Positions 31,237-39,942 of a stretch of DNA of 64,000 nt are shown here, piece by piece. Made by a program: the position numbers and the translations under genes. Under the pieces are notes generated by a model that was given only the letters and a program-made list of their open reading frames with translations, had not been told where the DNA came from and did no database searches. The DNA is from Amycolatopsis acidiphila (GTDB lineage: Bacteria; Actinomycetota; Actinomycetes; Mycobacteriales; Pseudonocardiaceae). The first letter of the stretch is position 1. Each line of letters begins with the position of its first letter. The DNA lies in the NCBI RefSeq assembly GCF_021391495.1, contig NZ_CP090063.1, forward strand, positions 7,502,001 through 7,566,000, read 5' to 3'.

Positions 31237-32166
31237 CTACCGCCTGTTCTTCGGGTCGAGCGCCTCGCGCAACGACTCGCCGAGCAGCGTGAAGCCCAGC
31301 GCCACGATGATGATCGCGATGGCCGGGTAGAACGCCAGCTCCGGCTTCACGTCCAGCAGCCCCTGCGACTTGCCCAGCATCAGGCCCCACTCCGCGCGGG
31401 TCCAGTCGGAGTCGCCGAGGCCGAGGAAGGACAGCGCCGCCGCGTCGATGATCGAGGTCGCGAGCGTCAGGGTGGCCTGCACGATCACCGGCCCGACCGA
31501 GTTCGGCAGCATGTGCCGGAACACGATCGTCCGGCGCCGCACGCCCAGCGCTGTGGCGGCGAGTACGTGGTCGCTGGAGCGCTGGGCCAGCATCGCGCCG
31601 CGCAGGAGGCGGGCGAAGATCGGCACGCTCACCACCGCGACCGCGATGATCACCGTCCACTGTGTACCGTGCGAGAACAGTGCGGCGATCGAGATGGCCA
31701 GCAGCAGCGAGGGAATCGCCAGCAGGATGTCGGTGAACCGCATCAGCAGCGTGTCCACCCAGCCGCCGAGCGCGCCGGCCAGCCCGCCGATGAGCATGCC
31801 GACGGCCACGCCGATGAGCGTGGCGGCGACACCGACGATGAGCGTCTGCTGCGAACCCACGAGCAGCCGCGAGAAGAAGTCGTAGCCGTTCTGGTCGCTG
31901 CCGAGCAGGAACCCCGGCATCGGCCCGGGGATGGAGTCGGGCCGCAGGTTGTTCTTCAGCGCGTCGTACGGGATGTGCGGGTCCTTGGGCGCCAGGAACG
32001 GCGACAGGATCGCCAGCAGCACGAAGAGGATCGTGATCACCGCGCCGACGATCGCGATGGGGCTGCGCGACATCCGCTTGAACGCGTCCGCCGCCAGGCT
32101 CGTCCCGCCCGAGGACGCGAGGTCGTCGATGCGGTCCTTCTTGCGCTTCAACAGGTTCGTGGTCAT
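31237..32166 (-). CDS. Oligopeptide ABC transporter permease (OppC/DppC type)
   Basis: 309 residues. OppC_N region at the N-terminus, then about six membrane helices. The EAA loop that docks to the ATPase reads [20 protein letters not shown]. Start codon ATG overlaps the oppB stop (ATGA). Part of a complete peptide importer. Confidence 0.93.
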   Translation of the reverse strand: MTTNLLKRKKDRIDDLASSGGTSLAADAFKRMSRSPIAIVGAVITILFVLLAILSPFLAPKDPHIPYDALKNNLRPDSIPGPMPGFLLGSDQNGYDFFSRLLVGSQQTLIVGVAATLIGVAVGMLIGGLAGALGGWVDTLLMRFTDILLAIPSLLLAISIAALFSHGTQWTVIIAVAVVSVPIFARLLRGAMLAQRSSDHVLAATALGVRRRTIVFRHMLPNSVGPVIVQATLTLATSIIDAAALSFLGLGDSDWTRAEWGLMLGKSQGLLDVKPELAFYPAIAIIIVALGFTLLGESLREALDPKNRR

Positions 32167-33167
32167 CGCACCCGCACCCTCGGGTCGATGATCGCGTACG
32201 AGATGTCCACCAGGAGGTTGACCAGCACGTACACCAGCGCGGCCAGCAACAGCAATCCCTGCAGCCGTGGGTAGTCACGCCGTTCGATGCCCTGCGCCAG
32301 CAGGTAGCCCAGGCCGGGGATGTTGAACACCTTCTCCGTCAGGACCGCGCCCGCCAGCAGCAGACCGGTCTGCAGGCCGATCGTGGTGGACACCGGCAGC
32401 AGCGCGTTGCGCAGGATGTGCCGGCGCCGGATCACCGGCGTGGTCAGGCCTTTGGACTCGGCGGTGCGCACGAAGTCCTCCTGCTGGACGTCCAGCACGG
32501 ACGCCCTGGTGATGCGCACGATCACCGCGAACGGGATGCTCGCGAGCGCGATCGCCGGCAGGATCAGGTGCTTGACCGCGTCCCAGAACGCGTCGAACTC
32601 GCCGGTCAGCAGCCCGTCGAGGGTGAAGAAGCCGGTGATGTGCGTGGCGTCGATCGTCACGTCCTGGCGCCCGGACGGCGGCAGGATCCCCAGCTTCTGC
32701 GCGAAGACGTACTTCAGCAGCACACCGAAGAAGAACACCGGCACCGCGACGCCGATCAGCGTCGTGAGCACCGTGGCGTTGTCGAGCAGCCGCCCGTGGA
32801 AGCGCGCCGCGACGTACCCGAGCGGGATGCCGAACGCGATGGCCAGCACGAGCGCGAAGAAGGACAGCTCGATCGTCGCCGGGAACGAGCGGCCGACCTC
32901 GGCCAGTACCGAGTCACCGCTGATCAGCGAACTGCCGAAGTTGCCGGTGACGACCCGGCCGAGGAACTTGAAGTACTGGATGAAGATCGGCTGGTCCAGC
33001 CCCAGCAGGTGGTTGAGATCGGCCAGTTTCTGCGGCGTCGCCTTGTCCCCGAGCAGTGCGCCGGCCGGTCCGCCGGGCAGCAGGCGCAGCCAGGCGAACA
33101 CCAGGATCGACAGCACGAGCAGGGTAGGCACGGCTTGCAGCAGCCGGCGAATGATGAATCGCAGCAT
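32163..33167 (-). CDS. Oligopeptide ABC transporter permease (OppB/DppB type)
   Basis: 334 residues, six membrane helices. Typical start MLRFIIRRLLQAVPTLLVLS. EAA loop TAESKGLTTPVIRRRHILRN. A long extracytoplasmic segment (about 165-205) is larger than in many DppB proteins. It is separated from the binding-protein gene by 89 bp that hold a strong hairpin. Confidence 0.93.
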   Translation of the reverse strand: MLRFIIRRLLQAVPTLLVLSILVFAWLRLLPGGPAGALLGDKATPQKLADLNHLLGLDQPIFIQYFKFLGRVVTGNFGSSLISGDSVLAEVGRSFPATIELSFFALVLAIAFGIPLGYVAARFHGRLLDNATVLTTLIGVAVPVFFFGVLLKYVFAQKLGILPPSGRQDVTIDATHITGFFTLDGLLTGEFDAFWDAVKHLILPAIALASIPFAVIVRITRASVLDVQQEDFVRTAESKGLTTPVIRRRHILRNALLPVSTTIGLQTGLLLAGAVLTEKVFNIPGLGYLLAQGIERRDYPRLQGLLLLAALVYVLVNLLVDISYAIIDPRVRVR

Positions 33168-33195
33168 GTGGTGGGTGCCCTAACGAGGTTCCTAC

Positions 33196-33247
33196 TGCCG
33201 GAAAGCGCCCGCGCCCCGGGATCACCGCGGCGGGGCACTTTCCGGCA
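33196..33247 (-). terminator. Intercistronic hairpin between binding-protein and permease genes
   Basis: TGCCGGAAAG (33196-33205) pairs with CTTTCCGGCA (33238-33247), then after one mismatch four more G-C pairs. It follows the binding-protein stop by nine bases. Such hairpins partly terminate or protect mRNA so that the binding protein is made in excess over the membrane subunits. Confidence 0.75.
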
Positions 33248-33256
33248 GAAGCGCCG

Positions 33257-34921
33257 TCAGCCCTTCGTGACCGTGTAGAAGCGCTCGTCGGTCAACGGGG
33301 TCGGGATCAGGTTGTGGATGGTGCTCTTGACCACGATCGCCGGCGGCGAGGAGGTCAGCGGCACCGCGGGCACGTACTGCGAGATCGCCACGCTGGCCTG
33401 CTCGTAGGCGGCCTTCTTGGCCTCCGGCGTCACCTGCGCGTCGGCGTTGGACAGCGCGGTGAAGACCGTCGGGTCGTTGAACCCGAACTCCGCCTTCTGC
33501 CTGCCGAAGAACGTGCCGACGAAGTTGCCGGCGTCGGCGTAGTCACCGGTCCAGCCCAGCAGGTGGATGTCCTGCTTGCCCGCCTTCTGCACGTCGTCCT
33601 TGTACCCACCGTTCCACGGCTCCTGGACGATGTTGACGTTGATGCCGACGGCCTTGAGGTCGTCCGCGATCGCGCCGCCGATGTCCACCGGGTTCGGCAT
33701 GTAGGGCCGGGTGACCTCGGTGGGCACGTAGAAGTTCAGCGTCAGCCCGGTCGCCCCGGCCTGCTGCAGCAGCGTCTTGGCCTGGCTCGGGTCGTAGCTG
33801 TGCTTCTCCACCGCGTCGGTGTAGCCGGGCACGTTGTTCGGCAGGAACTGCGTCTGCGCGTACGCCCCGCTGGGCAGCTTGTTCTTCGCCAGCTGGTCCT
33901 TGTTGATCGCGTACTCGATCGCCTTGCGGACCCGGACGTCACCCAGCTTCGGGTTGTTCTTCTGGTTGATGCCCAGGTACAGGATGTTGAACGCGGGGCG
34001 GATCAGCACCTGGTTGCCGGCGTCCTTGAGCGAGGCGTAGTCGGCCGGGCTCGGGAAGTCGTAGCCGTCGATGGTGCCGGCGGCCAGCTCCTGCTTGCGG
34101 GCGTTCTCGTCCTCGATGATCTTGAAGATCAGCTTCGCGGTCTTGGCCTTGTCACCCCAGTAGTCGTCGTTGCGGACCAGGGTGATCGTCTTGTTCGTCT
34201 TGTCGTAGCTCTCGAACTTGTACGGACCGGTGCCGGTGGGGTGGTCGTTCGCGTACTCGGGGTAGGTGAACGAGTCGCCGCTCTGGGTCACGTTGTCGGC
34301 GTTGTACTTCTTCAGCGCGTCGGGGCTGGAGATCGACAGCGAGGTCAGGCCGAAGGCGTCCGGGAAGGCGCCCTTCGCCTTGTTCAGGTTGAGGACGGCG
34401 GTGTAGTCGTCCTTGGCCTGGCAGGACTTGTAGACGGGGTCGCCGGTGGCGTCACCCTCGTTCTTCGCGAAGCCCTCGAAGACGTCGCCGTAGTAGATCA
34501 TCTGGCTCTGGGCGGCGGCGCCCTTCATGTTGTACCAGCGGTCGAAGTTGAAGCAGACCGCCGCGGCGTTGAAGGGGGTGCCGTCGTGGAACTTGACGCC
34601 CTGGCGCAACGTGAAGGTCCAGGTCTTGCCGTCGGGGCTGGGCGTCCACGCGGTGGCCAGGTCGCCCACGAGCTGGGTGGTGCCGGGCTTGTAGGTCACC
34701 AGGGTGTCGAACATCTGGCGCGCGGGACGGAAGCTCTCGCCGTCGTCGTTGAAGATGGGGTCGAAGTTCTTCGGCGCGCCCGCGGCGCCGAACACGAACG
34801 TGTCGTTGGCGCCACCGCCCGAACCGCGTTCGGAGGCGCAGGCCGACATGGCCACGGCGAGCGCGCCGACAAGCCCGATCAGGGCGAGTCGGCGCAGACG
34901 AGCCACCCGCTGAGGGAGCAT
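33257..34921 (-). CDS. Peptide ABC transporter substrate-binding lipoprotein (SBP_bac_5)
   Basis: 554 residues. Signal peptide with lipobox VAMSAC (Cys28), so it is anchored outside the membrane. Family signature WTFTLRQGVKFHDGTPFNAA near 105-124 and GTGPYKFESYDKTN. The fold binds oligopeptides or related solutes such as nickel chelates; the ligand cannot be decided. A good ribosome site (TAGGAG) lies before the ATG. First gene of the import operon. Confidence 0.93.
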   Translation of the reverse strand: MLPQRVARLRRLALIGLVGALAVAMSACASERGSGGGANDTFVFGAAGAPKNFDPIFNDDGESFRPARQMFDTLVTYKPGTTQLVGDLATAWTPSPDGKTWTFTLRQGVKFHDGTPFNAAAVCFNFDRWYNMKGAAAQSQMIYYGDVFEGFAKNEGDATGDPVYKSCQAKDDYTAVLNLNKAKGAFPDAFGLTSLSISSPDALKKYNADNVTQSGDSFTYPEYANDHPTGTGPYKFESYDKTNKTITLVRNDDYWGDKAKTAKLIFKIIEDENARKQELAAGTIDGYDFPSPADYASLKDAGNQVLIRPAFNILYLGINQKNNPKLGDVRVRKAIEYAINKDQLAKNKLPSGAYAQTQFLPNNVPGYTDAVEKHSYDPSQAKTLLQQAGATGLTLNFYVPTEVTRPYMPNPVDIGGAIADDLKAVGINVNIVQEPWNGGYKDDVQKAGKQDIHLLGWTGDYADAGNFVGTFFGRQKAEFGFNDPTVFTALSNADAQVTPEAKKAAYEQASVAISQYVPAVPLTSSPPAIVVKSTIHNLIPTPLTDERFYTVTKG

Positions 34922-35029
34922 GTGAACTCCTAGTAGAAGTTGCAGTTTGTGATCGCCGACCCTAGCCGGAAGTGGGCGAAATGCTTAACCACGGGAGGTT
35001 ACGATCGCGCTACGTAAAATGTGAAACAC

Positions 35030-35635
35030 TTACACGCTGGGGGTTTGTGGTGGCTCTGCGTAGAAGATGTGCCCGCTTTGTCCCACTTGCTCTACCCCGA
35101 ACGGGTGAATCAGGCCGTCGACCCTGAACCAGCCGTGCTCGAACGCCTGCCACCTCTGGAGCTGCCCGCGGGAGTTCTCACCGTCCCGCTGAACGGCACG
35201 TTCGAGACGTTCCGTGGGGTCTGGGCCACCGATCCAGCACAGCGCCGACAGGCGTGGGCGCACCGACGCCCGGCCCGCCGACACGCCTTCGAGGATCAGC
35301 ACGCGGGGTGGGGCGAGGGTGACCCGCTCGCCGGGCTCGGGGTGGCCGCTGGTCCAGTCCAGCTTCACGTAGTGCCCCGGCTCGCCCCTGGCGAACGGTT
35401 CGAGCACGCCCTCGGCCAGGCGGGGCCACCAGGCGACCGGGTCGTCCCAGGTGGCGAAGAAGTCCGTGCTGATCAGCGCGGCGCCGGGCAGCCTTTCCCG
35501 CAGCCGCCTGGCGAACGTGGACTTGCCCGCGCCGGACGGGCCGTCCACCGCGACCAGCCGGACCCGGCCCAGCCGCGGTGGCGCCGCGAGCACCGCCCGG
35601 GCGAGGTCAGAGAGCGCGGCGTCCGGAGAGGGCAC
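35030..35635 (-). CDS. Uridine kinase-like P-loop kinase
   Basis: 201 residues. Walker [15 protein letters not shown] near 32-45, then [19 protein letters not shown], where the Asp is in the position of the catalytic base of nucleoside kinases, and [10 protein letters not shown], the Walker B-like strand. Actinobacterial proteins of this type are annotated as uridine kinase, but the activity is untested and the family is diverse. The start overlaps the 3' end of recR by 29 bp. Confidence 0.75.
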   Translation of the reverse strand: MPSPDAALSDLARAVLAAPPRLGRVRLVAVDGPSGAGKSTFARRLRERLPGAALISTDFFATWDDPVAWWPRLAEGVLEPFARGEPGHYVKLDWTSGHPEPGERVTLAPPRVLILEGVSAGRASVRPRLSALCWIGGPDPTERLERAVQRDGENSRGQLQRWQAFEHGWFRVDGLIHPFGVEQVGQSGHIFYAEPPQTPSV

Positions 35636-36203
35636 GGCCCAGGGTCAGCTCGTCGGCGAACTCCAGGTCCCCGCCCATGGGCAGGCCGGAGGCCAGCCGG
35701 GTGACGGCCAGACCGGGGAAGTCGCGCAGCATCCGCACCAGGTACGTCGCGGTCGCCTCGCCCTCCGTGTTCGGGTCGGTGGCGATGATCACCTCGGTGA
35801 CCTCCTCGCCACCGATCCTGGCCAGCAGCTCGCGGATGCGCAGCTGGTCGGGGCCGATGCCGGACAACGGGTCGAGCGCCCCGCCCAGCACGTGGTAGCG
35901 GCCCTTGAACTCACGGGTGCGCTCGACCGCGAGCACGTCCTTGGGCTCCTCGACCACGCAGATCTTGGAGGTGTCGCGGCGGGCGTCGCGGCAGATGCGG
36001 CACTGCTGCTGTTCGGAGACGTTGCCGCAGATCTCGCAGAACTGGACGCCCTCGCGAACCTTGCCGAGCACGTCCTGCAGCCGCGCGATGTCGGCGGGAT
36101 CTGTCGCGAGCAGGTGGAACGCGATGCGCTGTGCGCTCTTCGGCCCGATGCCGGGCAGGTGGCCCAGCTCGTCGATCAGGTCCTGGACCACACCTTCGTA
36201 CAA
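35607..36203 (-). CDS. recR: Recombination mediator protein RecR
   Basis: 198 residues. Helix-hairpin-helix ([20 protein letters not shown]), a C4 zinc finger (C56, C59, C68, C71) and a Toprim domain with [10 protein letters not shown] and [17 protein letters not shown]. It acts with RecF and RecO in loading RecA at gaps. The ybaB-recR pair next to dnaX is widely conserved. Confidence 0.96.
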   Translation of the reverse strand: MYEGVVQDLIDELGHLPGIGPKSAQRIAFHLLATDPADIARLQDVLGKVREGVQFCEICGNVSEQQQCRICRDARRDTSKICVVEEPKDVLAVERTREFKGRYHVLGGALDPLSGIGPDQLRIRELLARIGGEEVTEVIIATDPNTEGEATATYLVRMLRDFPGLAVTRLASGLPMGGDLEFADELTLGRALSGRRAL

Positions 36204-36215
36204 CTGCGGGGCCTT

Positions 36216-36584
36216 CTAGCCGAGACCGGGCAGGCCGAGGCCGCCGAGGTCGGGCATGCCGCCACCGCCGCCGAGCGCGCCGGCCACCGGGCCGAGCTTC
36301 TCCTCGGTGAGCTTCTGCGCGTTCTTGCTGGCGTCCCGCACCGCGGCGACGACCAGGTCGGCGAGCGTCTCGGTGTCCTCGGGGTCGACGACCTTCGGGT
36401 CGATGGTGAGGCTCTTGAGCTCCATACCGCCGGTGACGGTCGCGGTGACCAGTCCGCCGCCTGCGCTGCCGGTGACCTCGCTGCGCGCGAGCTCTTCCTG
36501 TGCGGCGACGAGCTGCTGCTGCATCTGCTGCGCCTGCTGGAGGATCGCCTGCATGTCGGGCATTCCACCACCGGGTTGGACCAT
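36216..36584 (-). CDS. ybaB: YbaB/EbfC-family nucleoid-associated protein
   Basis: 122 residues from ATG 36584. Core [20 protein letters not shown] at the start of the tweezers-like dimer helix, [20 protein letters not shown] in the beta sheet and [13 protein letters not shown] glycine-rich tail ([19 protein letters not shown]) extends the fold. It binds DNA without sharp sequence preference. It lies 12 bases upstream of recR. Confidence 0.93.
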   Translation of the reverse strand: MVQPGGGMPDMQAILQQAQQMQQQLVAAQEELARSEVTGSAGGGLVTATVTGGMELKSLTIDPKVVDPEDTETLADLVVAAVRDASKNAQKLTEEKLGPVAGALGGGGGMPDLGGLGLPGLG

Positions 36585-36738
36585 GATTGGGGTTTCCCAT
36601 CCTCGAGGGACTTGCACGTGCTGCCCAGCCTAGCCGCGCGCGGCCGCCCCGGTGAGGGCGGTGGTGGCCGGATCGCGGAGCGTGACGCGACGGTGGTTGG
36701 GCGGAGGCCGGCCATGGGAGTGTGCGACGGTGTGCGCC

Positions 36739-37542
36739 ATGCGGTGGCGTTCGTGCACGGGATTGCTGGCGGGATCGGTGCTGTTGGCCGCGTGTTCCGG
36801 CGGCGTGTCACCGGTGGCGGGATCGGCGATGCCCGCGCCCGCTTCCTCCGCTGCGCCGTCCTCGACGGCGGCTGCTCCGTCGCCGACAGCTCCCGCAGCG
36901 CTCGTCGTGCTGGACCCGGGGCACAACGGGGGCAACGCGAGCCACTCGAGCGAGATCAACAAGCCGGTCCCGGCCGGCCGTGGCGAGACCAAGCCCTGCA
37001 ACACGACCGGGACCTCGACGAACGGCGGTTATCCCGAACACGCCTTCAACTGGGATGTCGCCCACCGCGTGGGCGCCATCTTGTCCACGCATCGCATCCA
37101 GGTCGTATACAGCAGGGATGACGACACGGGCGTCGGACCGTGTGTGGACGAAAGGGCGGCGCGGGGCAACGAGTCCGGAGCGGCCGCGGTCGTGTCCATC
37201 CACGCGGACGGCTCGGACTCGTCCCGCGCACGCGGGTTCCACGTGTCGTACTCGAACCCGCCGCTGAACGCCGCGCAGGGCCGGCCCTCGATCACCCTCG
37301 CCGACGACCTGCGCGACGCCCTGCGCACCGGCGGCTTCCCGACGTCGAACTACCTGGGGACCGACGGCATCTACCCGCGCGACGATCTCGCCGGCCTGAA
37401 CCTGTCGACCCGGCCGGCCGCGCTCGTCGAGTGCGGCAACATGCGCAATTCGGCGGAGGCCGCCACGATGACCTCCCCCGCCGGACGCCAGCGCTACGCG
37501 GACGCCATCGCTGCGGCGATCCTCCGGTACCTGAGTCGCTGA
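36739..37542 (+). CDS. N-acetylmuramoyl-L-alanine amidase, lipoprotein (Amidase_3; Rv3717 type)
   Basis: 267 residues from ATG 36739. Lipobox LLAAC after a signal peptide, then a Ser/Ala/Pro linker to about 55. Amidase_3 zinc ligands are visible in VVLDPGHNGG, GYPEHAFNWD and SIHADGSD, and the catalytic Glu in ALVECGNMRN. It cleaves the bond between MurNAc and the stem peptide. It lies between ybaB and dnaX as Rv3717 does in M. tuberculosis, although here it carries a lipid anchor signal. Confidence 0.92.
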   Translation: MRWRSCTGLLAGSVLLAACSGGVSPVAGSAMPAPASSAAPSSTAAAPSPTAPAALVVLDPGHNGGNASHSSEINKPVPAGRGETKPCNTTGTSTNGGYPEHAFNWDVAHRVGAILSTHRIQVVYSRDDDTGVGPCVDERAARGNESGAAAVVSIHADGSDSSRARGFHVSYSNPPLNAAQGRPSITLADDLRDALRTGGFPTSNYLGTDGIYPRDDLAGLNLSTRPAALVECGNMRNSAEAATMTSPAGRQRYADAIAAAILRYLSR

Positions 37543-37544
37543 CC

Positions 37545-39575
37545 TCAGTCGAGGGGGCGCGCGCCGAGGTGTTCGGCCAGGAGCTTGTGCGCCGCCTCGT
37601 CGGGGTCGATCGCCGGGGCGGCGGCCATGGCCACCGAGTCGGCGAGTGCGGACTCCTCGGCGAGCATCGCGGCCTCGTCGTCGTCCGGCTCGGGCGGCAG
37701 GGGGATGTCGGGCTCGGTCGTCGCCGGCTGCGGCTTGGGCGGCGACGCGGGCTGAGCGGCAGCAGCAGCAGCCGTCGGCCGCTGGAACGTGCGCTGCTGT
37801 TGCTGCGGCGGCTGGGACGGGCTCGGCTGCGGGCGCGGGCCGGAGCCGTTGGGGCGCGCCGACCCACCGCCACCACCGCCGCCGTGCACGCACCGCACCT
37901 GCCACGTGCCGCCCAGCACCTCGTGCAGCGCGGCCGCGATGAAGTCGGCGTTGCGTGGCTCGGAAAGCCTGCGCGCCAGGGGTTCCGCGGTGTGCGACAG
38001 CACGACCAGCGAACCCTCGACGCTCTGCACCGTCGCGTGCGTGAGCATCGCCTCGGTGCTGCGGCTCGTCTTGCGGATCGCGGCGAGCAGGTCCGGCCAG
38101 ATCCGGCGGATAGCCGTCGCGTCGACCCCGCCGGGCGAGGCCGGGGCGGGTGCCTGCACCGGTTCGTCTTGTGCCGCAACGGGTTCTGGCGCCGCGACCG
38201 GCTCGGGCTCTGGCGCCGGGGCCTCGGGTGCCGGCCGGGCGGGCTCCGCAGTGGGCTCGGGTGCCGGCCGGGCTGGTTCCGCCACAGGACGGGCGGGCTC
38301 GGCCGCCGGGCGCGCGGTCTCGGCCGGACGCTGTGAAGGCCGCTGGTACCGATCCGCCGCCGCGGCTGGCGCAGGTGCTCCGGCAGCCGCAGGCACCTCA
38401 CCGGCCGGAGCGGCGACGGTGGCCCGGCGCTCGAGGCGTTCCAGCCGTTGCAGCACCGCCGCTTCACTGTCCGAAGCGGACGGCAGCAGCATCCGTGCGC
38501 ACAGCAGCTCGAGCAGCAGCCTCGGCGCCGTGGCGCCGCGCATCTCCAACAGTCCATTGTGGACGATCTCGGCGTACCGGGTCAGCGTGGCGAGCCCGAC
38601 GCGCTCGGCCTGCGCCGCCATCCGGGACAGCTCGTCCTCGGGCGCGGACACCAGCCCTCGCGCGGCCGCGTCGGGCACGGACCGCACGAGCACCAGGTCC
38701 CGCAACCGGTCGAGCAGGTCGGAGGCGAAGCGCCGGGGGTCGTGGCCCGCTTCGGTCAGTCGCTCGACCGTGCTGAACACGGCCGCCGAGTCCTCGACCG
38801 CGAGTCCGTCGATCATGTCGTCGATCAGTGCGACGTCGGTGACCCCGAGCAGCGACACCGCGCGCTGGTAGGTCACGCCCTCGGGGCCGGCGCCGGCCAG
38901 CAGCTGGTCGAGCACCGACTGGGTGTCGCGCGCGGAGCCACCACCGGCGCGGATCACCAGCGGGTACACCGCGGGGTCGACGTGCATGCCCTCGGCCGCG
39001 ACGTTGCGTTCCAGCAGGTCGCGCATCGAGCTGGGCGGGATGAGGCGGAACGGGTAGTGGTGCGTGCGCGAGCGGATCGTCGGCAGCACCTTGTCCGGCT
39101 CGGTGGTGGCGAAGATGAAGATCAGGTGTTCCGGCGGCTCTTCCACGATCTTGAGCAGGGCGTTGAAGCCCTGCGTGGTGACCATGTGCGCCTCGTCGAT
39201 GATGAACACCCGGTACCGCGACTCGGCGGGCGCGTAGAACGCCCTGTCGCGTAGCTCGCGTGCGTCGTCGACGCCACCGTGACTGGCCGCGTCGAGCTCA
39301 GTGACGTCGATGCTGCCGGAGCCCTCCGGCGCGAGCGCGCGGCAGGAGTCGCATTTGCCGCACGGGTCGGGGGTGGGGCCTTCGACGCAGTTGAGCGAGC
39401 GCGCCATGATCCGCGCGCTGGACGTCTTGCCGCAGCCGCGTGGCCCGGAGAACAGGTAGGCGTGGTTGATGCGGCCGGCCGAGAGCGCCGTGCGCAGCGG
39501 TTCGGTGACGTGCTCCTGCCCGACGACCTCGGCGAAGGTCGCCGGACGATATTTCCGGTAAAGAGCCAAAGCCAC
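37545..39575 (-). CDS. dnaX: DNA polymerase III gamma/tau subunit
   Basis: 676 residues from GTG 39575. AAA+ clamp-loader domain with Walker A GPRGCGKTSSARIM, a C4 zinc module (CVEGPTPDPCGKCDSC), DEAH box and the SRC-like GGGSARDTQS. Residues about 395-500 are an Ala/Pro/Glu linker with repeated PARPAPE units, followed by a tau-type domain and a Gly/Pro/Gln-rich stretch. No programmed frameshift signal of the E. coli type was recognised. It loads the beta clamp at the replication fork. Confidence 0.95.
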   Translation of the reverse strand: MALALYRKYRPATFAEVVGQEHVTEPLRTALSAGRINHAYLFSGPRGCGKTSSARIMARSLNCVEGPTPDPCGKCDSCRALAPEGSGSIDVTELDAASHGGVDDARELRDRAFYAPAESRYRVFIIDEAHMVTTQGFNALLKIVEEPPEHLIFIFATTEPDKVLPTIRSRTHHYPFRLIPPSSMRDLLERNVAAEGMHVDPAVYPLVIRAGGGSARDTQSVLDQLLAGAGPEGVTYQRAVSLLGVTDVALIDDMIDGLAVEDSAAVFSTVERLTEAGHDPRRFASDLLDRLRDLVLVRSVPDAAARGLVSAPEDELSRMAAQAERVGLATLTRYAEIVHNGLLEMRGATAPRLLLELLCARMLLPSASDSEAAVLQRLERLERRATVAAPAGEVPAAAGAPAPAAAADRYQRPSQRPAETARPAAEPARPVAEPARPAPEPTAEPARPAPEAPAPEPEPVAAPEPVAAQDEPVQAPAPASPGGVDATAIRRIWPDLLAAIRKTSRSTEAMLTHATVQSVEGSLVVLSHTAEPLARRLSEPRNADFIAAALHEVLGGTWQVRCVHGGGGGGGSARPNGSGPRPQPSPSQPPQQQQRTFQRPTAAAAAAQPASPPKPQPATTEPDIPLPPEPDDDEAAMLAEESALADSVAMAAAPAIDPDEAAHKLLAEHLGARPLD

Positions 39576-39841
39576 GACGCGAGACTACCGCCCGACAGCC
39601 GAGCCCCGAATCGGCCCGCGCAACCACCCGCACCAAGGCGAGGACCCCGCCGCCACCCCACACAGATCGCGACCCGCCCGATTGCTGGTCACCACAGATC
39701 GCGCCTCGCGATGCTGGTCCCCACCCGACGCACCCACGCCCGCCAAGGCGAGGAGCTCGCACCGTGGGGGTCTGGGGGCGCGGCCCCCAGAAACAACTCG
39801 GAGTGCGGGCCCGCAGGGAGGGGCCGCCAGGCCCCGAACAA
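39576..39841. other. Gene-free stretch with tandem and palindromic repeats
   Basis: Upstream region of dnaX. It contains an imperfect tandem duplication of about 32 bp (CACAGATCGCG at 39661-39671 and again at 39693-39703, each followed by a TGCTGGT) and copy B of the GC-rich palindromic element. No coding region is credible here. Confidence 0.55.
39766..39790 (+). repeat. Interspersed GC-rich palindromic element, copy B
   Basis: GGGGGTCTGGGGG, five bases (CGCGG), then CCCCCAG; same unit as at 4245-4269 apart from the loop. Confidence 0.7.
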
Positions 39842-39930
39842 GGGGACCCCCGCACCCGTCAGAGCCTGCTTATCCTTGCTGCCTTCCGGCCCTGGGGAGG
39901 TTCACAGGATGGACGCCGCGGGGGTCCGTT
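39842..39930 (-). ncRNA. ffs: Signal recognition particle RNA, small bacterial (4.5S) type
   Basis: On the minus strand a terminal stem GGACCCCCGC/GCGGGGGTCC closes the conserved domain IV hairpin containing CAGGGCCGGAAGGCAGCAAG, the Ffh-binding symmetric and asymmetric loops and tetraloop region. It lies between dnaX and the glycosyltransferase gene; proximity to dnaX is common in bacteria. Ends are approximate. Confidence 0.93.
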
Positions 39931-39942
39931 GCCCAGTGTAGG

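Noticed and set aside
29142..34921. Siderophore or nickel importer
   Set aside because: The five proteins fit the peptide/nickel (Opp/Dpp/Nik) class but nothing in the binding protein read by eye decides for nickel or a siderophore, so the peptide-type name was kept.
37545..39575. Programmed frameshift in dnaX
   Set aside because: No A-rich slippery heptamer followed by a stem-loop was seen; the GC-rich gene reads through to a single long product.
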